From contig NZ_CP035490.1 in the NCBI RefSeq assembly GCF_004135205.1, positions 806,001 to 870,000 on the forward strand: a DNA stretch of 64,000 nucleotides. The letters run 5' to 3'. The notes under the pieces were generated by a model. That model made no database searches. It was not told where the DNA came from and saw only the letters and a program-made list of their open reading frames with translations. Positions 1 through 9,572 of this stretch are shown here, in pieces. The stretch is from Hahella sp. KA22. GTDB taxonomy: Bacteria > Pseudomonadota > Gammaproteobacteria > Pseudomonadales > Oleiphilaceae. A program made the translations under genes and the position numbers. Numbering within the stretch: position 1 is the first letter of the stretch; each line of letters starts with the position of its first letter.

Positions 1-389
1 GTTGGAGTCTTACAGACTTTTGGGGATTAGAAGGACGCCTGGGCGTTGATTTCTTCTCTCTGTTATTCGATGACGACCCTCTGGATGACTCAGGCGCTTT
101 CATGGACGCCTACGTGGCGGGGTACAACCGCTTCACTCTACCGCTTAGCAATGCAATAAGGCCTTATGCGCTGCTGGGGTGGCAGGGCGCCAGCGTCAGT
201 GTGCAGAATTGTTATGCTCTGGCCGGCGGCTGCGAGAAAAACCATGAAACGCACAGCGGCTTCGCGTATGGCGGCGGCGTGGATTTTCGTATTGATAAAG
301 GGGTTTACCTTAAAACGGAAGTAACGCACTTCGAGCATAATGAAGTGCGCTTTAATACCTTCAGCGTTGGCGTGACGGGAGCGTTCTAA
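1..389 (+). CDS. Outer-membrane beta-barrel protein, C-terminal part
   Basis: The frame is open from base 3 at the left edge to the stop at 387-389, so the last 128 codons are visible and the start lies outside the window; the Met codon at 102 is internal. The translation shows short alternating hydrophobic/polar strands (LEGRLGVDF, PYALLGWQGA, VYLKTEVTHF) joined by turns. It ends in FSVGVTGAF, with the terminal Phe typical of proteins inserted by the BAM complex. This fits the small OmpA-like or opacity-type 8-stranded barrels. Two cysteines in one loop may form a disulfide. The role is unknown: a structural or adhesion barrel is as likely as a pore. The barrel call is inference from strand pattern and C-terminus. 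Confidence 0.7.
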   Translation, partial: WSLTDFWGLEGRLGVDFFSLLFDDDPLDDSGAFMDAYVAGYNRFTLPLSNAIRPYALLGWQGASVSVQNCYALAGGCEKNHETHSGFAYGGGVDFRIDKGVYLKTEVTHFEHNEVRFNTFSVGVTGAF

Positions 390-404
390 TCGCCTCTGCG
401 AGGC

Positions 405-2342
405 CTACCATAAATCCAACTGCACGCCATCGCCGGACGCTTCATCAGGTGGGTTATCAACGCTGGGCTCGTTCAGTGCGGACTCGCCCCAGATTCTACG
501 GGCGAGCCCGGACATCCTCTGAGTGGGGCGCTTGATTGCTTTGATCAACAGATGGCGGGGTCCCCACACGCTGATCCGGTTCTTGGCGCGGGTGACGCCC
601 GTGTATAGCAATTCCCGCGTCAGCACCGGTTGATCGGTTTCAGGCAGCGTCACCACGCAATGGTCAAATTCAGATCCCTGACTTTTGTGTATGGTCATAG
701 CATAGACCGTTTCATGAGCGGGCAGACGGTATAAAGGAATACTGCGCAGAGGGCCGTCAGCGTCCGGGAACCAGGCGCGCAGTTGCCCCGACGCCGGGTC
801 ACGCCAGATCAAACCCACATCGCCGTTAAACAAGCCCAGACTATAATCGTTGCGGGTCACCATGATGGGGCGGCCGTGGTAATGCAGTTGGTAACGCGAC
901 GCCAGGCCTTTGCGTTGCAGCGCAGACTCCACCCACTGATTGATTTCCTGCACGCCGCCATGGCCTTCCTTCACGGCGCAGAGAATACGGAAGCGATTCA
1001 TAGCCTCCAACGCGGTTTCCACTGAATCGGCTTTGAAGCAGGGTTCATAGGCGTTGGCGGCGGTCTGTTGGATGATCGACTGCAATTGCGAAGGTGGCAG
1101 GTTTTCCCAGTCCGCGTCTTCGAATTCCGGTTGTTTGAATACCTGCAGAGCCGCTTCCGGGTCGCCGGCGTTGATCGCCTGCGCCAGTCGGCCGATGCCG
1201 CTACGGGCGTGAAAACGGTGACTCACTTCCAGACGGATGACGCAGTCCGCCACTGGCGCGGCTTGCTTGTCAGCTGGGTAGGGCGGCGTCAGGCCAAGCT
1301 GGCGCAGATAGTCCGCCATGTCCGGGCTGACGCCGGCGGCGTTTCGTTGCGAGCAGATGTCGCCAATGACGCTGCCGGCTTCCACCGAAGCGAGCTGTTC
1401 GCTGTCCCCCAGCATCATCAGACGGGCGTGGGGAGGCAGCGCCTCCACGATGCGCAGCATCATCGCCAGATCCACCATCGACACTTCGTCTATCAAAAGT
1501 AAGTCCACGGCCAGCGGATTGCCGGCGTGATGTACGAAGCCTTTGCCGTCGCCGCGGACTTTGAGCAGACGATGCAGGGTGTAAGCGGTGTCGGGAATGC
1601 GTTCAGGATGAGGCAGTTGTTCCGCCAGTTGCGCCTTGGCGTTGCGAATGGACTCCATTAATCGAGCGGCGGCTTTGCCGGTCGGCGCCGCCAGGGCGAT
1701 GCGCAGAGGCGGGTCGGCTAGTTCTCCCAACATGCCCAACAGCTTGGCTACCGTGGTGGTTTTTCCGGTGCCTGGGCCGCCGACAATGGCGGTGAAGCCC
1801 TGACGACAGGCCACAGCAGCGGCGATAGCCTGGCGATCCTCTGTTTTGACGGAAGGGAAAAAACGCAGCAATGCCTGACGCACTTGTTCAGGCGGGAAAG
1901 CCGTATGATTGGCGATGCGTTGTTGCAGTAGCCCGGCGAGTTGGCGCTCATATTCGAAGTAACGGGCCAGATAGAAGCAGTTACGATCGTCAAGCACGCA
2001 GGGGCTGACCGGGCCCGCCTCGCCGACGTCTGCGTCAGCTTGAGTCAGGCCGCTGGCGAGCAAGGCCTCGCGCCATAATTTGAGAGAAGGGGCGATAAAG
2101 GCGCGCATATCTTCTTCCACCGAATCAGGCCACAACGAGCGGCCGGCATACTGAGACAGGTCCAGACAGGTATGGCCGTTAGCCAGGGCGTTGGAGGTCA
2201 GCGCCACGGTCAGCGCCAGCAGCTCCCGTTGTTCTTCTGTCGCCGACATCGCCATGTCAGCAAACTGATGGCCAAGATAATAGTCCAGTGGCCGCAGCAG
2301 GTTACTTTGGCGGGCGGCGTCAATCAGATGGGCGATGCTCAT
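405..2342 (-). CDS. recD: Exodeoxyribonuclease V subunit alpha (RecD helicase)
   Basis: RecD is the fast 5'-3' SF1B helicase of the RecBCD enzyme, which resects double-strand breaks, loads RecA at Chi and degrades foreign linear DNA in the cytoplasm. The 645-residue protein has a Walker A motif GGPGTGKT at residues 188-195 (Lys194), a DEVSMVD motif II, and near the C-terminus the helicase motifs AMTIHKSQGSEF and LYTGVTRAK. The length is close to E. coli RecD (about 608). Its ATG overlaps the recB stop as ATGA at 2339-2342, so translation is probably coupled to RecB. It is the last gene of recC-recB-recD. Confidence 0.96.
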   Translation of the reverse strand: MSIAHLIDAARQSNLLRPLDYYLGHQFADMAMSATEEQRELLALTVALTSNALANGHTCLDLSQYAGRSLWPDSVEEDMRAFIAPSLKLWREALLASGLTQADADVGEAGPVSPCVLDDRNCFYLARYFEYERQLAGLLQQRIANHTAFPPEQVRQALLRFFPSVKTEDRQAIAAAVACRQGFTAIVGGPGTGKTTTVAKLLGMLGELADPPLRIALAAPTGKAAARLMESIRNAKAQLAEQLPHPERIPDTAYTLHRLLKVRGDGKGFVHHAGNPLAVDLLLIDEVSMVDLAMMLRIVEALPPHARLMMLGDSEQLASVEAGSVIGDICSQRNAAGVSPDMADYLRQLGLTPPYPADKQAAPVADCVIRLEVSHRFHARSGIGRLAQAINAGDPEAALQVFKQPEFEDADWENLPPSQLQSIIQQTAANAYEPCFKADSVETALEAMNRFRILCAVKEGHGGVQEINQWVESALQRKGLASRYQLHYHGRPIMVTRNDYSLGLFNGDVGLIWRDPASGQLRAWFPDADGPLRSIPLYRLPAHETVYAMTIHKSQGSEFDHCVVTLPETDQPVLTRELLYTGVTRAKNRISVWGPRHLLIKAIKRPTQRMSGLARRIWGESALNEPSVDNPPDEASGDGVQLDLW

Positions 2343-5300
2343 GCAGGTTCTCCCTGCAGAATCTCTGCAAAAGCGGCCATGGCTTCATGTGAGGGACGAT
2401 CGAAAAACACCCCCAGCTCCGGTTGTTGTTGGCTATGCATGCCCCGCAAAAACAAATAATACACACCGCCAAAATGGGTGTCGTAATCGTAGTCCGGCAA
2501 GCTGCGTTGCAGATAGCGATGCAACGCCAGCGTATAGATCAGGTACTGCAGGTCATAGCGATGGGCGAGGATTTCGTTGCGCAGGTTGTCGGGGGCGTAA
2601 CTCCCCCGCGTTTCTCCCAGCCAACTGCCCTTGTAGTCGGCGATATAGAAACGTCCTTCATGCTGGAAGGTGAGGTCGATAAAGCCGTGCATCAGGCCTT
2701 CGTTGGCGGCGACGTTAAGGTTAACCGGCGCTTCCGAGCCGGAGTAATCCGCCAGGAATCGGGCGAGCCGCGCTTGCTGAATCAGCGTTACGGGAAACAA
2801 AAACTCCATTTCCACCTGCATATTGGCCTTGTCCAGTTGCGCCAGCGCAAAGGGCTCAGCGCCGGTTAGGCTGAGTGGTGTGTTCACCACTTGCCATAAC
2901 TGTTCCGCCACGCAGGCCACCCACTCTTCGCCGAAGCCGTGTTGTTGCAGGCTGTGGCTGGTGAGTTCATGCAAAACCTCGGGGCTTTCCGCCTGAAACG
3001 GCATATTCTCCAGAATATGGTGGAAACACTGGCCCGCCCAGGCGCCTTTGGGAAACTGAAAAATATCGCTGACGTCCGGCTGCAGACGGGGTTGTACTTC
3101 CTGCACAGGCGCAGCCTCGTCCACAGGTTCTTCGTGATGACGACCGCCGCCGCCAGAGGCCAGTTGCGAGTAACTGGATAAACGCCAGTTTTGTTCCACG
3201 GTGCGCTGGGCGGAGCGCGCCCGCCACTGACCGGCGCCTTCGCCGGGTTGATGGCGCTGATGCACGGGCACTGGAGCCGGGCTCCAGCAGAAGTCCGTCT
3301 GCGCAGCCAGGCGAGTCAGAGGCTCCGCAAGTTGCGTATCGTCCAGATTTTTCAGGGACGCCAGCCAGTCGGTCAGATTGTCTGTCGCCCCGCCATAAAG
3401 CAGCCACGCCATGGCGGCGTACTGGAACTCATTCACGGCGCCCCAGGCCCAGACGCAGAGTTGTTTGGCCCGGGTCAGCGCCACATAAAGCAGACGCAGG
3501 TCTTCCGCCAAACGCTCTCGCTCCGCCTGCTCCTGTAAGCGGTCGCCGCCGCTGAGATCAAGCACCAGCCGGTGCTCCCGCTCAGGGTCATGACACATCA
3601 GATAATCGTCTTTGCCGCTGCGGCCGAAGCCCAGGAAAGGCAGAAACACCAACGGATATTCGAGGCCTTTGGAACTGTGGATGGTGACGATTTTCACCAG
3701 CGCCTCGTCGCTTTCCAGGCGTAACTGATGCTCATCGCCGCGTCCGTCGGCCTGCTCCAATTGGCCATGATACCAGGCCAGCAGGCGTTCGGGCGTGGGG
3801 TAGTCGCGTCCGGCCTGTTGCAGCAGCTCCGCCAGCTGCAACAGGTTGGTGAGGCGGCGTTCGCCTTCCGGCAGGCCCAGTAATCTGGCGGCGACGCTAA
3901 AGGTTTGCAGCCATTTCTGAAACATGGGTATGAAGCCGGCTTCCTGCCACTCCTCCCGCAATTGATGCAATGAGGTCAGCATGTTTTCCCAACGCTGCTC
4001 GTCTCGCGCCAGCGTCTCCAGCTCCGCCGCCGTCCATCCCCAGCTCAGGGTCACCAGCGCGGCGCGCAGACGACGCTCGTCATTAGGCTCCAGTAAAGCG
4101 CGCAACAGGCGCAGCAGATCGGTGGCCTCTTCGCTTTGATAGACGCTTTCCCGTGTCAGAAACACACTGCTGACGCCAACGGTGGAGAGTTTTTCCGACA
4201 TGATGCGGGCTTGATTGTTATCCCGCACCAGTACCGCGATATCGCCGGCGCAGAGCGGGCGTTCCCCCAGACGAGCGCGTCCGCTCTCTCCCAGGTTGAG
4301 CCAGTTGGCGATTTCACTGGCGGTAATCTGCGCTAATTGTGGTCGCGCCTGGTCTTTACTGATGGACTTGCCGCCGTCTTCCCGGCCGAGCAGCCAGGCC
4401 TGCAATGGCGTCACGGGGACGCCGTCCAGAGTCAGGACGGAGGCGTCAGCGGCGCCGGCGGCCTGCACGGGTATGAATTCAATGTCGCCAGCAAACAGGA
4501 AAGGATTGGCGCACTGCTCGAACAAGCCATTGACCGCCGCTACCAGCTCTTTGCGGGAGCGCCAGTTAGTGTCCATGGTGAAGCGATTATCCTGGGGCGT
4601 GCGCTGCTTGGCTTGCAGGTAGGCGTAAATATCCGCCCCCCGGAAGCTGTAAATCGCCTGCTTGGGGTCGCCGATCATAAACAGGGTGGCGTTACTGTCG
4701 GCGGCGTCATACAGGGACGAGAAGATACGATACTGGGAGGGATCGGTATCCTGAAATTCGTCAATCAGAGCAACGGGGTAGCGGCGTTGCAGCGCCTGGC
4801 GTAACTGAGGGCCAGTGGCGGCTGCGAGGGCGTCTTTGAGGCTGCCGATCAGGTCGTCGAAGCCCAGGATTTCCGCCTGGGTTTTCAGGCGTCGCAACAC
4901 GTCTCTGAAGGTGGTCAGCGTCGCGCCCACCAACCAGGCGTCCAACTGCGCCTGTTGGCTCAGAAACTGGTTCAGGGCGATGAAGAAGGCATGCTGCGGC
5001 GCGCCAAGACCTTTGTCCGCCGCTTTTTTCAGCACGGATGCGTCAAGGACGCTCTGGCTGAACAGAGCTGCGGCGGGCGGCAGCGTCATTTGTTCTTCCG
5101 TGCGACTCCAGATAGTGAGGCTGAGAATCGCATCGTTCAGTTTGTCTTCCCGGTAAGTTTTCTCCGCACGTCCCAGAACTTTGTTCTCCGCCGCTTCCCG
5201 TACTGCAGCGGTAAGCTCGTCGCCCTGTTGACGCCATTGGGCCTTTAGTTCGACGGCCAGCTTGCTGAGGGTTTGTGGGTCTACATCCGGATGGATCAAT

Positions 5301-5884
5301 TCCAGGTCGCTTTGCGCCAGATAACTGCGCAGTCCGTTCAGCATGTCCGCCGGCTCGCCCCATTTGGCTTGCGCCAGCTCCGCGAGCAACCGGTCGGGAT
5401 AGAACAGCTTGCGCCAGGTGTCCTCCGCCGCTTGTTGCAGTAACGGGCCCAGGTCTTCCTGCAGACGCAGGTCAAACAGAAGTCCGCTTTCGAATGCGTT
5501 GTCCTGCAGGGCGCGCTGGCAGAAACCGTGAATGGTGAAAATGGACGCCTCGTCCATGTTCAACAGCGCCTGTTGCAGCAGGGCGAGAGCGTCTTCGTTG
5601 CGTTCCGGATCGCGCCAGGAAGCCAGCCATTCCGGCGTTTCCATTTCCGGCGGCGCCTGCAGCGTTTGCATGACCTCGCGAATACGTTGACGAATCCGCG
5701 TGCGTAACTCTTCCGTTGCGGCGCGAGTAAAGGTAACCACCAGAATCTGCCTGACGTCGAGCTGGCGCTCCAGCAGCAGGCGCAGATACAAGGTGGTGAT
5801 GGTATAGGTTTTCCCTGTGCCGGCGCTGGCTTCGATGAGCTGCACGCCCTGCAGGGGAATGGCGATCGGGTCCAGCGGCCTCAT
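2339..5884 (-). CDS. recB: Exodeoxyribonuclease V subunit beta (RecB helicase-nuclease)
   Basis: RecB carries the 3'-5' helicase and the only nuclease centre of RecBCD. Walker A is EASAGTGKT, with Lys25 counted from the chosen start. LIDEFQDTDPSQY is motif II, VTIHSSKGLEYP motif V and LLYVALTRAK motif VI. The C-terminal nuclease domain is intact: GFIDLTF and FYIADYKGSW supply the Asp, Asp and Lys, followed by YDLQYLIYTLALHRYL. A frame-compatible ATG lies five codons upstream at 5899. I prefer the ATG at 5884 because it overlaps the recC stop as ATGA, the same arrangement seen at the recB-recD junction. That gives 1181 residues, the usual RecB size. Confidence 0.96.
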   Translation of the reverse strand: MRPLDPIAIPLQGVQLIEASAGTGKTYTITTLYLRLLLERQLDVRQILVVTFTRAATEELRTRIRQRIREVMQTLQAPPEMETPEWLASWRDPERNEDALALLQQALLNMDEASIFTIHGFCQRALQDNAFESGLLFDLRLQEDLGPLLQQAAEDTWRKLFYPDRLLAELAQAKWGEPADMLNGLRSYLAQSDLELIHPDVDPQTLSKLAVELKAQWRQQGDELTAAVREAAENKVLGRAEKTYREDKLNDAILSLTIWSRTEEQMTLPPAAALFSQSVLDASVLKKAADKGLGAPQHAFFIALNQFLSQQAQLDAWLVGATLTTFRDVLRRLKTQAEILGFDDLIGSLKDALAAATGPQLRQALQRRYPVALIDEFQDTDPSQYRIFSSLYDAADSNATLFMIGDPKQAIYSFRGADIYAYLQAKQRTPQDNRFTMDTNWRSRKELVAAVNGLFEQCANPFLFAGDIEFIPVQAAGAADASVLTLDGVPVTPLQAWLLGREDGGKSISKDQARPQLAQITASEIANWLNLGESGRARLGERPLCAGDIAVLVRDNNQARIMSEKLSTVGVSSVFLTRESVYQSEEATDLLRLLRALLEPNDERRLRAALVTLSWGWTAAELETLARDEQRWENMLTSLHQLREEWQEAGFIPMFQKWLQTFSVAARLLGLPEGERRLTNLLQLAELLQQAGRDYPTPERLLAWYHGQLEQADGRGDEHQLRLESDEALVKIVTIHSSKGLEYPLVFLPFLGFGRSGKDDYLMCHDPEREHRLVLDLSGGDRLQEQAERERLAEDLRLLYVALTRAKQLCVWAWGAVNEFQYAAMAWLLYGGATDNLTDWLASLKNLDDTQLAEPLTRLAAQTDFCWSPAPVPVHQRHQPGEGAGQWRARSAQRTVEQNWRLSSYSQLASGGGGRHHEEPVDEAAPVQEVQPRLQPDVSDIFQFPKGAWAGQCFHHILENMPFQAESPEVLHELTSHSLQQHGFGEEWVACVAEQLWQVVNTPLSLTGAEPFALAQLDKANMQVEMEFLFPVTLIQQARLARFLADYSGSEAPVNLNVAANEGLMHGFIDLTFQHEGRFYIADYKGSWLGETRGSYAPDNLRNEILAHRYDLQYLIYTLALHRYLQRSLPDYDYDTHFGGVYYLFLRGMHSQQQPELGVFFDRPSHEAMAAFAEILQGEPA

Positions 5885-8800
5885 GCCGGCGCCTCCCAAT
5901 GCTCCAGCGCGGGTTCCCAGATGTTTTCCGCCAGCGCTGTGAAACGCTCGTTCAAGGTTTCCGCTTCAAAGCGCCACACCAGAAAATGATGCGCGTCCGC
6001 AAGTTCGCCTGGCTGCCATTCGTTGCCCAGCCAGCAGCTCTGCGCGGCGTTGATGGGCTCGCTGCGGCTACGCGGATTATTTTTGGTTTCTACATACTTT
6101 AAGGAGGTCTTCGGGAAGAAGCGCACCGGTTCATTCTCACTCTGCGACAGCAGATCCATCAGTTCCGCCAGTAATTTTCTGGCTTGATCTTGCGTGACCT
6201 GACGATAATGTCCAACGCCCTGGCGGCACACCAGAAAACTGGGTCGGGCGAGGGCGTCGGCAGTGACGCTGCATAGCGCCAGATGCTCCAGCCATAACAG
6301 CAGCATGCGGGATGCGTTGCAGCCCGCGGTGGTCAGATGCAGCAGGCCGCGCGGGCCGATACCCGCAACGGCGCCGCGCAACGGCAGTCCTGATTTTTCC
6401 GGGGTAATTTCAATACGGTCCTTGCCATACAGTTCACGGGCCTGCTCGCGCAGCGCCTCCAGTTGCTGTCGGGTTTGCTTGCGGCTGATCGCGCCGACAG
6501 CGCCGCCGGGCAGCAGCCCCTTGGCCTCCAGATAGCTTTCCGCCTCCTCGTCCGTCGCCGCGTTCATCAGTTCCTGCAGCCAAAGCTCTTTCACCTGGAA
6601 GCCGTGCAGGCCGCCCAGGTCGAAAGGCTCCCGGTCCTGAGTCAGATCACTGGCGTCCAGCAATATATTGAGACGCTGCTGCACGAAGTAGCGGGTGGGA
6701 TTGCGTAGAAAACGTCGCAGGCTGTCCAGCTCCACTGGATGATCTGCGGAAAATGGCTCCCCTTCCCGTGACGGCAGCGCTTCCGGGCAGAACGCCTGAT
6801 ACTCCTGCTTGCTGTGGCGACCGTGCAGGGCGGGCAGCCATTCCGACTGATAGCTGAAGTGGTCGCCATCGGCAGTAAAGTAATGCGGACTGAAAGGCTG
6901 TAGCGGGTGCTCTGTGAGAATACGTTGTATCGCAGTCTCGCCGCCTTGTTCCTGAATCGTATCCAGCAGCTCGCTGAGAATGACTGAGGGCGCGCACTCG
7001 CTGTTGTCGCGGATGCTGCGCCCGACATAGCTCAGATAAAACACATCGCGGGCCGCCAGCAGCGCTTCCAGAAACAGGAAACGGTCTTCTTCGCGACGGG
7101 CGCGGTCGCCTTTACGAGGAAAGACTGTGATCAGATCGAAGCCCGGCTGCGTCTGGCGGCGCGGAAACTGATCGTGGTTCAACCCCAGGACGGCGACCAC
7201 GCGAAAGGGAATACTGCGCATAGGCACCATGGCGCAGAAGGTCACTGCCCCGGTGAGGAAACTCTGACGTCGTAACGGGCTGTCCAGACGTCGGCGCAGA
7301 TCCTGTTTCACCACCGCCAGCGGTAAGGGCTGGTCAAAGCCCGCGGTCTGGGTTTCCTGCAGCCATTCCTGCACCGCCTCGCGGGCGACCTGCAGCGCCT
7401 GTTCTTCATCCCGATCCGGGTCGAACAGGTCGTTCATCCAGCTGTGTATAAGGTCCGCCCACTGCTGGGGCGTCTGGCCGCGTGAGATCTGAGCGCGCCA
7501 GCGCGCCAGGGTGTCGATTAATTGCGATAGCGCGCCCAGGCTGTCCGCATCGCCGCCCTGAATATGTGGGTAAGGAGCCACGCCCTGATACATCTGCATC
7601 GCATCCGGCAGGGCGAATCCCAGCAGCAGGCGTTTGATGCCCGCCTTCCAACTGAACTGATCGGCGTAGTCGACCCCGTACGCCTGTTGCGATTCGCCGT
7701 CCAGCCCCCAGCGAATCGACGCCTCCTGCAGCCATTGGCGCAGACGCGATAACAATTCTTCATCCAGCCCGAAGCGGCGTCCCACGGCGGGGATTTCCAG
7801 CAGACCGAGCACTTCTGAGGCGGTAAAGCGGCCCGGCAATAAGTCGAACAACTGCAGCACCGACTGCACCAGATTGAAGTCGCTGTAGCGGCTCAGGTCG
7901 GCGAGAGACCAGGGAATGCGGCGCGGACCTTCCTGCGCGCCAAATACGGCTTCAACCAGAGGCGCGTACTGGCCGATATCCGGCGTCATCACCACGATAT
8001 CCCGGGGAGACAGGCTGTGATCGGTTTGCAGCAGATCCATCAGTTGATCGTACAGCACTTCCACTTCGCGCAATGCGCTGTGGCATAAATGCACTTGCAG
8101 AGAGCGGTCGTCAGCGGGGCTCTCAGGCCATGGTTCCTGACGCAGGTTGAAAACGTCCGCCTGCAGGCGTTGCAGCATTGTTTGCGGCGGCGCGGGCGGA
8201 ACGTAGCAGTCGGCTTCCGTGACGGATACGTCCTGCAGCACATCCAGGTAATCCCGCAGCGGCTTACCCCAGGACGCCAGAAGTCGGTGACCTTCGTCAT
8301 ACAGCACTGAGACTTCCGCGCCATCGCGGGTGCGAATGCGGCTGATGTCCTTACGGGAGGCGATGTCGCCCCAGTAATGCTCCGTAGGGTTCCATTGATA
8401 CATATGCACTTCTATATGGCGTGCGGTGTTCTGCAGCACGTCCAGATACGCCGGGGCCATGTAGGGAACGCCAAAGACAAACAGGCGCGGCGGCAGCTTA
8501 TCCACATGCTGCGGCAGCTGCTCCGCCAACTCCTGCAGCACGCGGGCGCGGTGGGGCGCGTCGCTGTCACGGGTCAGGCCGCGCCAAAGCTCAATCTGCC
8601 AGGCGTGTTCGCTGGCGCTGGCTTCAGTGGGCAGGCCTTGCTCCCATTCGGATAACCAGTCCGGGCGATACATCAGATAGTGGTCAAAGACATCGGCGAT
8701 GCGTTGGCTCAGCTGATAATTACGCAGCAGATCCGGCGATTTGCGGTCCGGGCCGGTGTGAAGATAACGATGCAGGGCGTCGAATTCGCCGCTGTCCGGA

Positions 8801-9102
8801 AGCGTGGGCGCGAGCTGCATCAAGCGCCAGGTCAGAATGGATTTGTCGAAGGGATGCAGCTCCGGCAAGTCGTCCCGGCACAGTCGCGCCAGCCGCCAGA
8901 TCAACTGCGCCGGCAGTTGGAACTCCAGGTTGGCGGCGACGCCGTTGAGTTCCGCCAGTTGCTGGCTCAGCCAGCGGCTCATGCCCTGGCTTTGCACGAT
9001 CAATATGTCGCTTTGCAACGGGTTCGCCTTGGGACGCGCCAAGGCGTCGGCGAGCAGTGCGAGCAGCTGTTCCTGACGGTTGCTGTAGTAGATTTTCAGC
9101 AT
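5881..9102 (-). CDS. recC: Exodeoxyribonuclease V subunit gamma (RecC, Chi recognition)
   Basis: RecC is the scaffold and Chi-recognition subunit of RecBCD, with inactive helicase and nuclease folds. The 1073-residue product matches the family in length (E. coli about 1122) and opens with the characteristic MLKIYYSNRQEQLLALLADAL. It contains the conserved segments LIVQSQGMSRWLSQQLAE, VRSIPF-like MRSIPFRVVAVLGL and FPRKGDRARREEDRFLFLEA. It is first in the recC-recB-recD operon. The protease gene ptrA, which sits between recC and recB in E. coli, is absent. No good Shine-Dalgarno sequence is visible before the ATG at 9102. Confidence 0.95.
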   Translation of the reverse strand: MLKIYYSNRQEQLLALLADALARPKANPLQSDILIVQSQGMSRWLSQQLAELNGVAANLEFQLPAQLIWRLARLCRDDLPELHPFDKSILTWRLMQLAPTLPDSGEFDALHRYLHTGPDRKSPDLLRNYQLSQRIADVFDHYLMYRPDWLSEWEQGLPTEASASEHAWQIELWRGLTRDSDAPHRARVLQELAEQLPQHVDKLPPRLFVFGVPYMAPAYLDVLQNTARHIEVHMYQWNPTEHYWGDIASRKDISRIRTRDGAEVSVLYDEGHRLLASWGKPLRDYLDVLQDVSVTEADCYVPPAPPQTMLQRLQADVFNLRQEPWPESPADDRSLQVHLCHSALREVEVLYDQLMDLLQTDHSLSPRDIVVMTPDIGQYAPLVEAVFGAQEGPRRIPWSLADLSRYSDFNLVQSVLQLFDLLPGRFTASEVLGLLEIPAVGRRFGLDEELLSRLRQWLQEASIRWGLDGESQQAYGVDYADQFSWKAGIKRLLLGFALPDAMQMYQGVAPYPHIQGGDADSLGALSQLIDTLARWRAQISRGQTPQQWADLIHSWMNDLFDPDRDEEQALQVAREAVQEWLQETQTAGFDQPLPLAVVKQDLRRRLDSPLRRQSFLTGAVTFCAMVPMRSIPFRVVAVLGLNHDQFPRRQTQPGFDLITVFPRKGDRARREEDRFLFLEALLAARDVFYLSYVGRSIRDNSECAPSVILSELLDTIQEQGGETAIQRILTEHPLQPFSPHYFTADGDHFSYQSEWLPALHGRHSKQEYQAFCPEALPSREGEPFSADHPVELDSLRRFLRNPTRYFVQQRLNILLDASDLTQDREPFDLGGLHGFQVKELWLQELMNAATDEEAESYLEAKGLLPGGAVGAISRKQTRQQLEALREQARELYGKDRIEITPEKSGLPLRGAVAGIGPRGLLHLTTAGCNASRMLLLWLEHLALCSVTADALARPSFLVCRQGVGHYRQVTQDQARKLLAELMDLLSQSENEPVRFFPKTSLKYVETKNNPRSRSEPINAAQSCWLGNEWQPGELADAHHFLVWRFEAETLNERFTALAENIWEPALEHWEAPA

Positions 9103-9572
9103 GAAGGAGGCGTAAACGGTGACAGTGAAATTGTGTGTGAGCTATTTATCATTTTCGCTAGGAGTATAAGGAAATCCAAGGATGGCTGCATGGATAAATC
9201 ATTTTCCTGGTCAATCGGTCAAACCCGCGGCGTACGCCGTCTCAGCGTCGTCGTTAGATGCTCGCCTTTATATTTAATTTTGTTATGAGGATATAGTGGA
9301 AAACCTCTATATCAAGCTGAGTTCCTATCACATATAGAGGTAAGTGCAGTCCGTTAGCGCCTGCTGTTAGGTTTTCCCAAAAAACGCCGCTCCCGCCGGT
9401 TACCCCATAACACTGGAATAGCGACGTTGACCCAGCTGGAAACCTCTCCGCAAAAGGCCTGTAACGGCACATGGATCGAGTGCTTAGGGCTCCCCCTCAC
9501 CCCCTTGGCCGTAGTCTAGCAGTAGTCCGAACTAACTTTCCGTTAACGATAACCATGAATAAGGAAAACATC
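9103..9572. other. Divergent intergenic region between recC and the carboxypeptidase gene
   Basis: This 470-base region must hold the promoters for recC (leftward) and the carboxypeptidase (rightward). It contains an AT-rich stretch around 9265-9300 and the inverted repeat listed separately. The open frames inside it (for example a 72-codon minus-strand frame at 9254-9472) have no recognisable features and are not called. I checked it for c-di-GMP, cobalamin and fluoride riboswitch landmarks and did not find a convincing match. Confidence 0.5.
9304..9340. promoter_or_regulatory. 9-bp inverted repeat, possible operator
   Basis: CCTCTATAT (9304-9312) and its exact reverse complement ATATAGAGG (9332-9340) are separated by 19 bases. 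The sequence is not followed by a T-run, so a terminator is unlikely. It lies about 230 bases before the carboxypeptidase start and 200 bases before the recC start. A binding site for a dimeric regulator or a leader hairpin are both possible. The function is inferred from symmetry alone. Confidence 0.35.

Noticed and set aside
9254-9472. 72-codon minus-strand frame in the recC-carboxypeptidase gap
   Set aside because: It covers the inverted repeat and has no RBS or recognisable motif.
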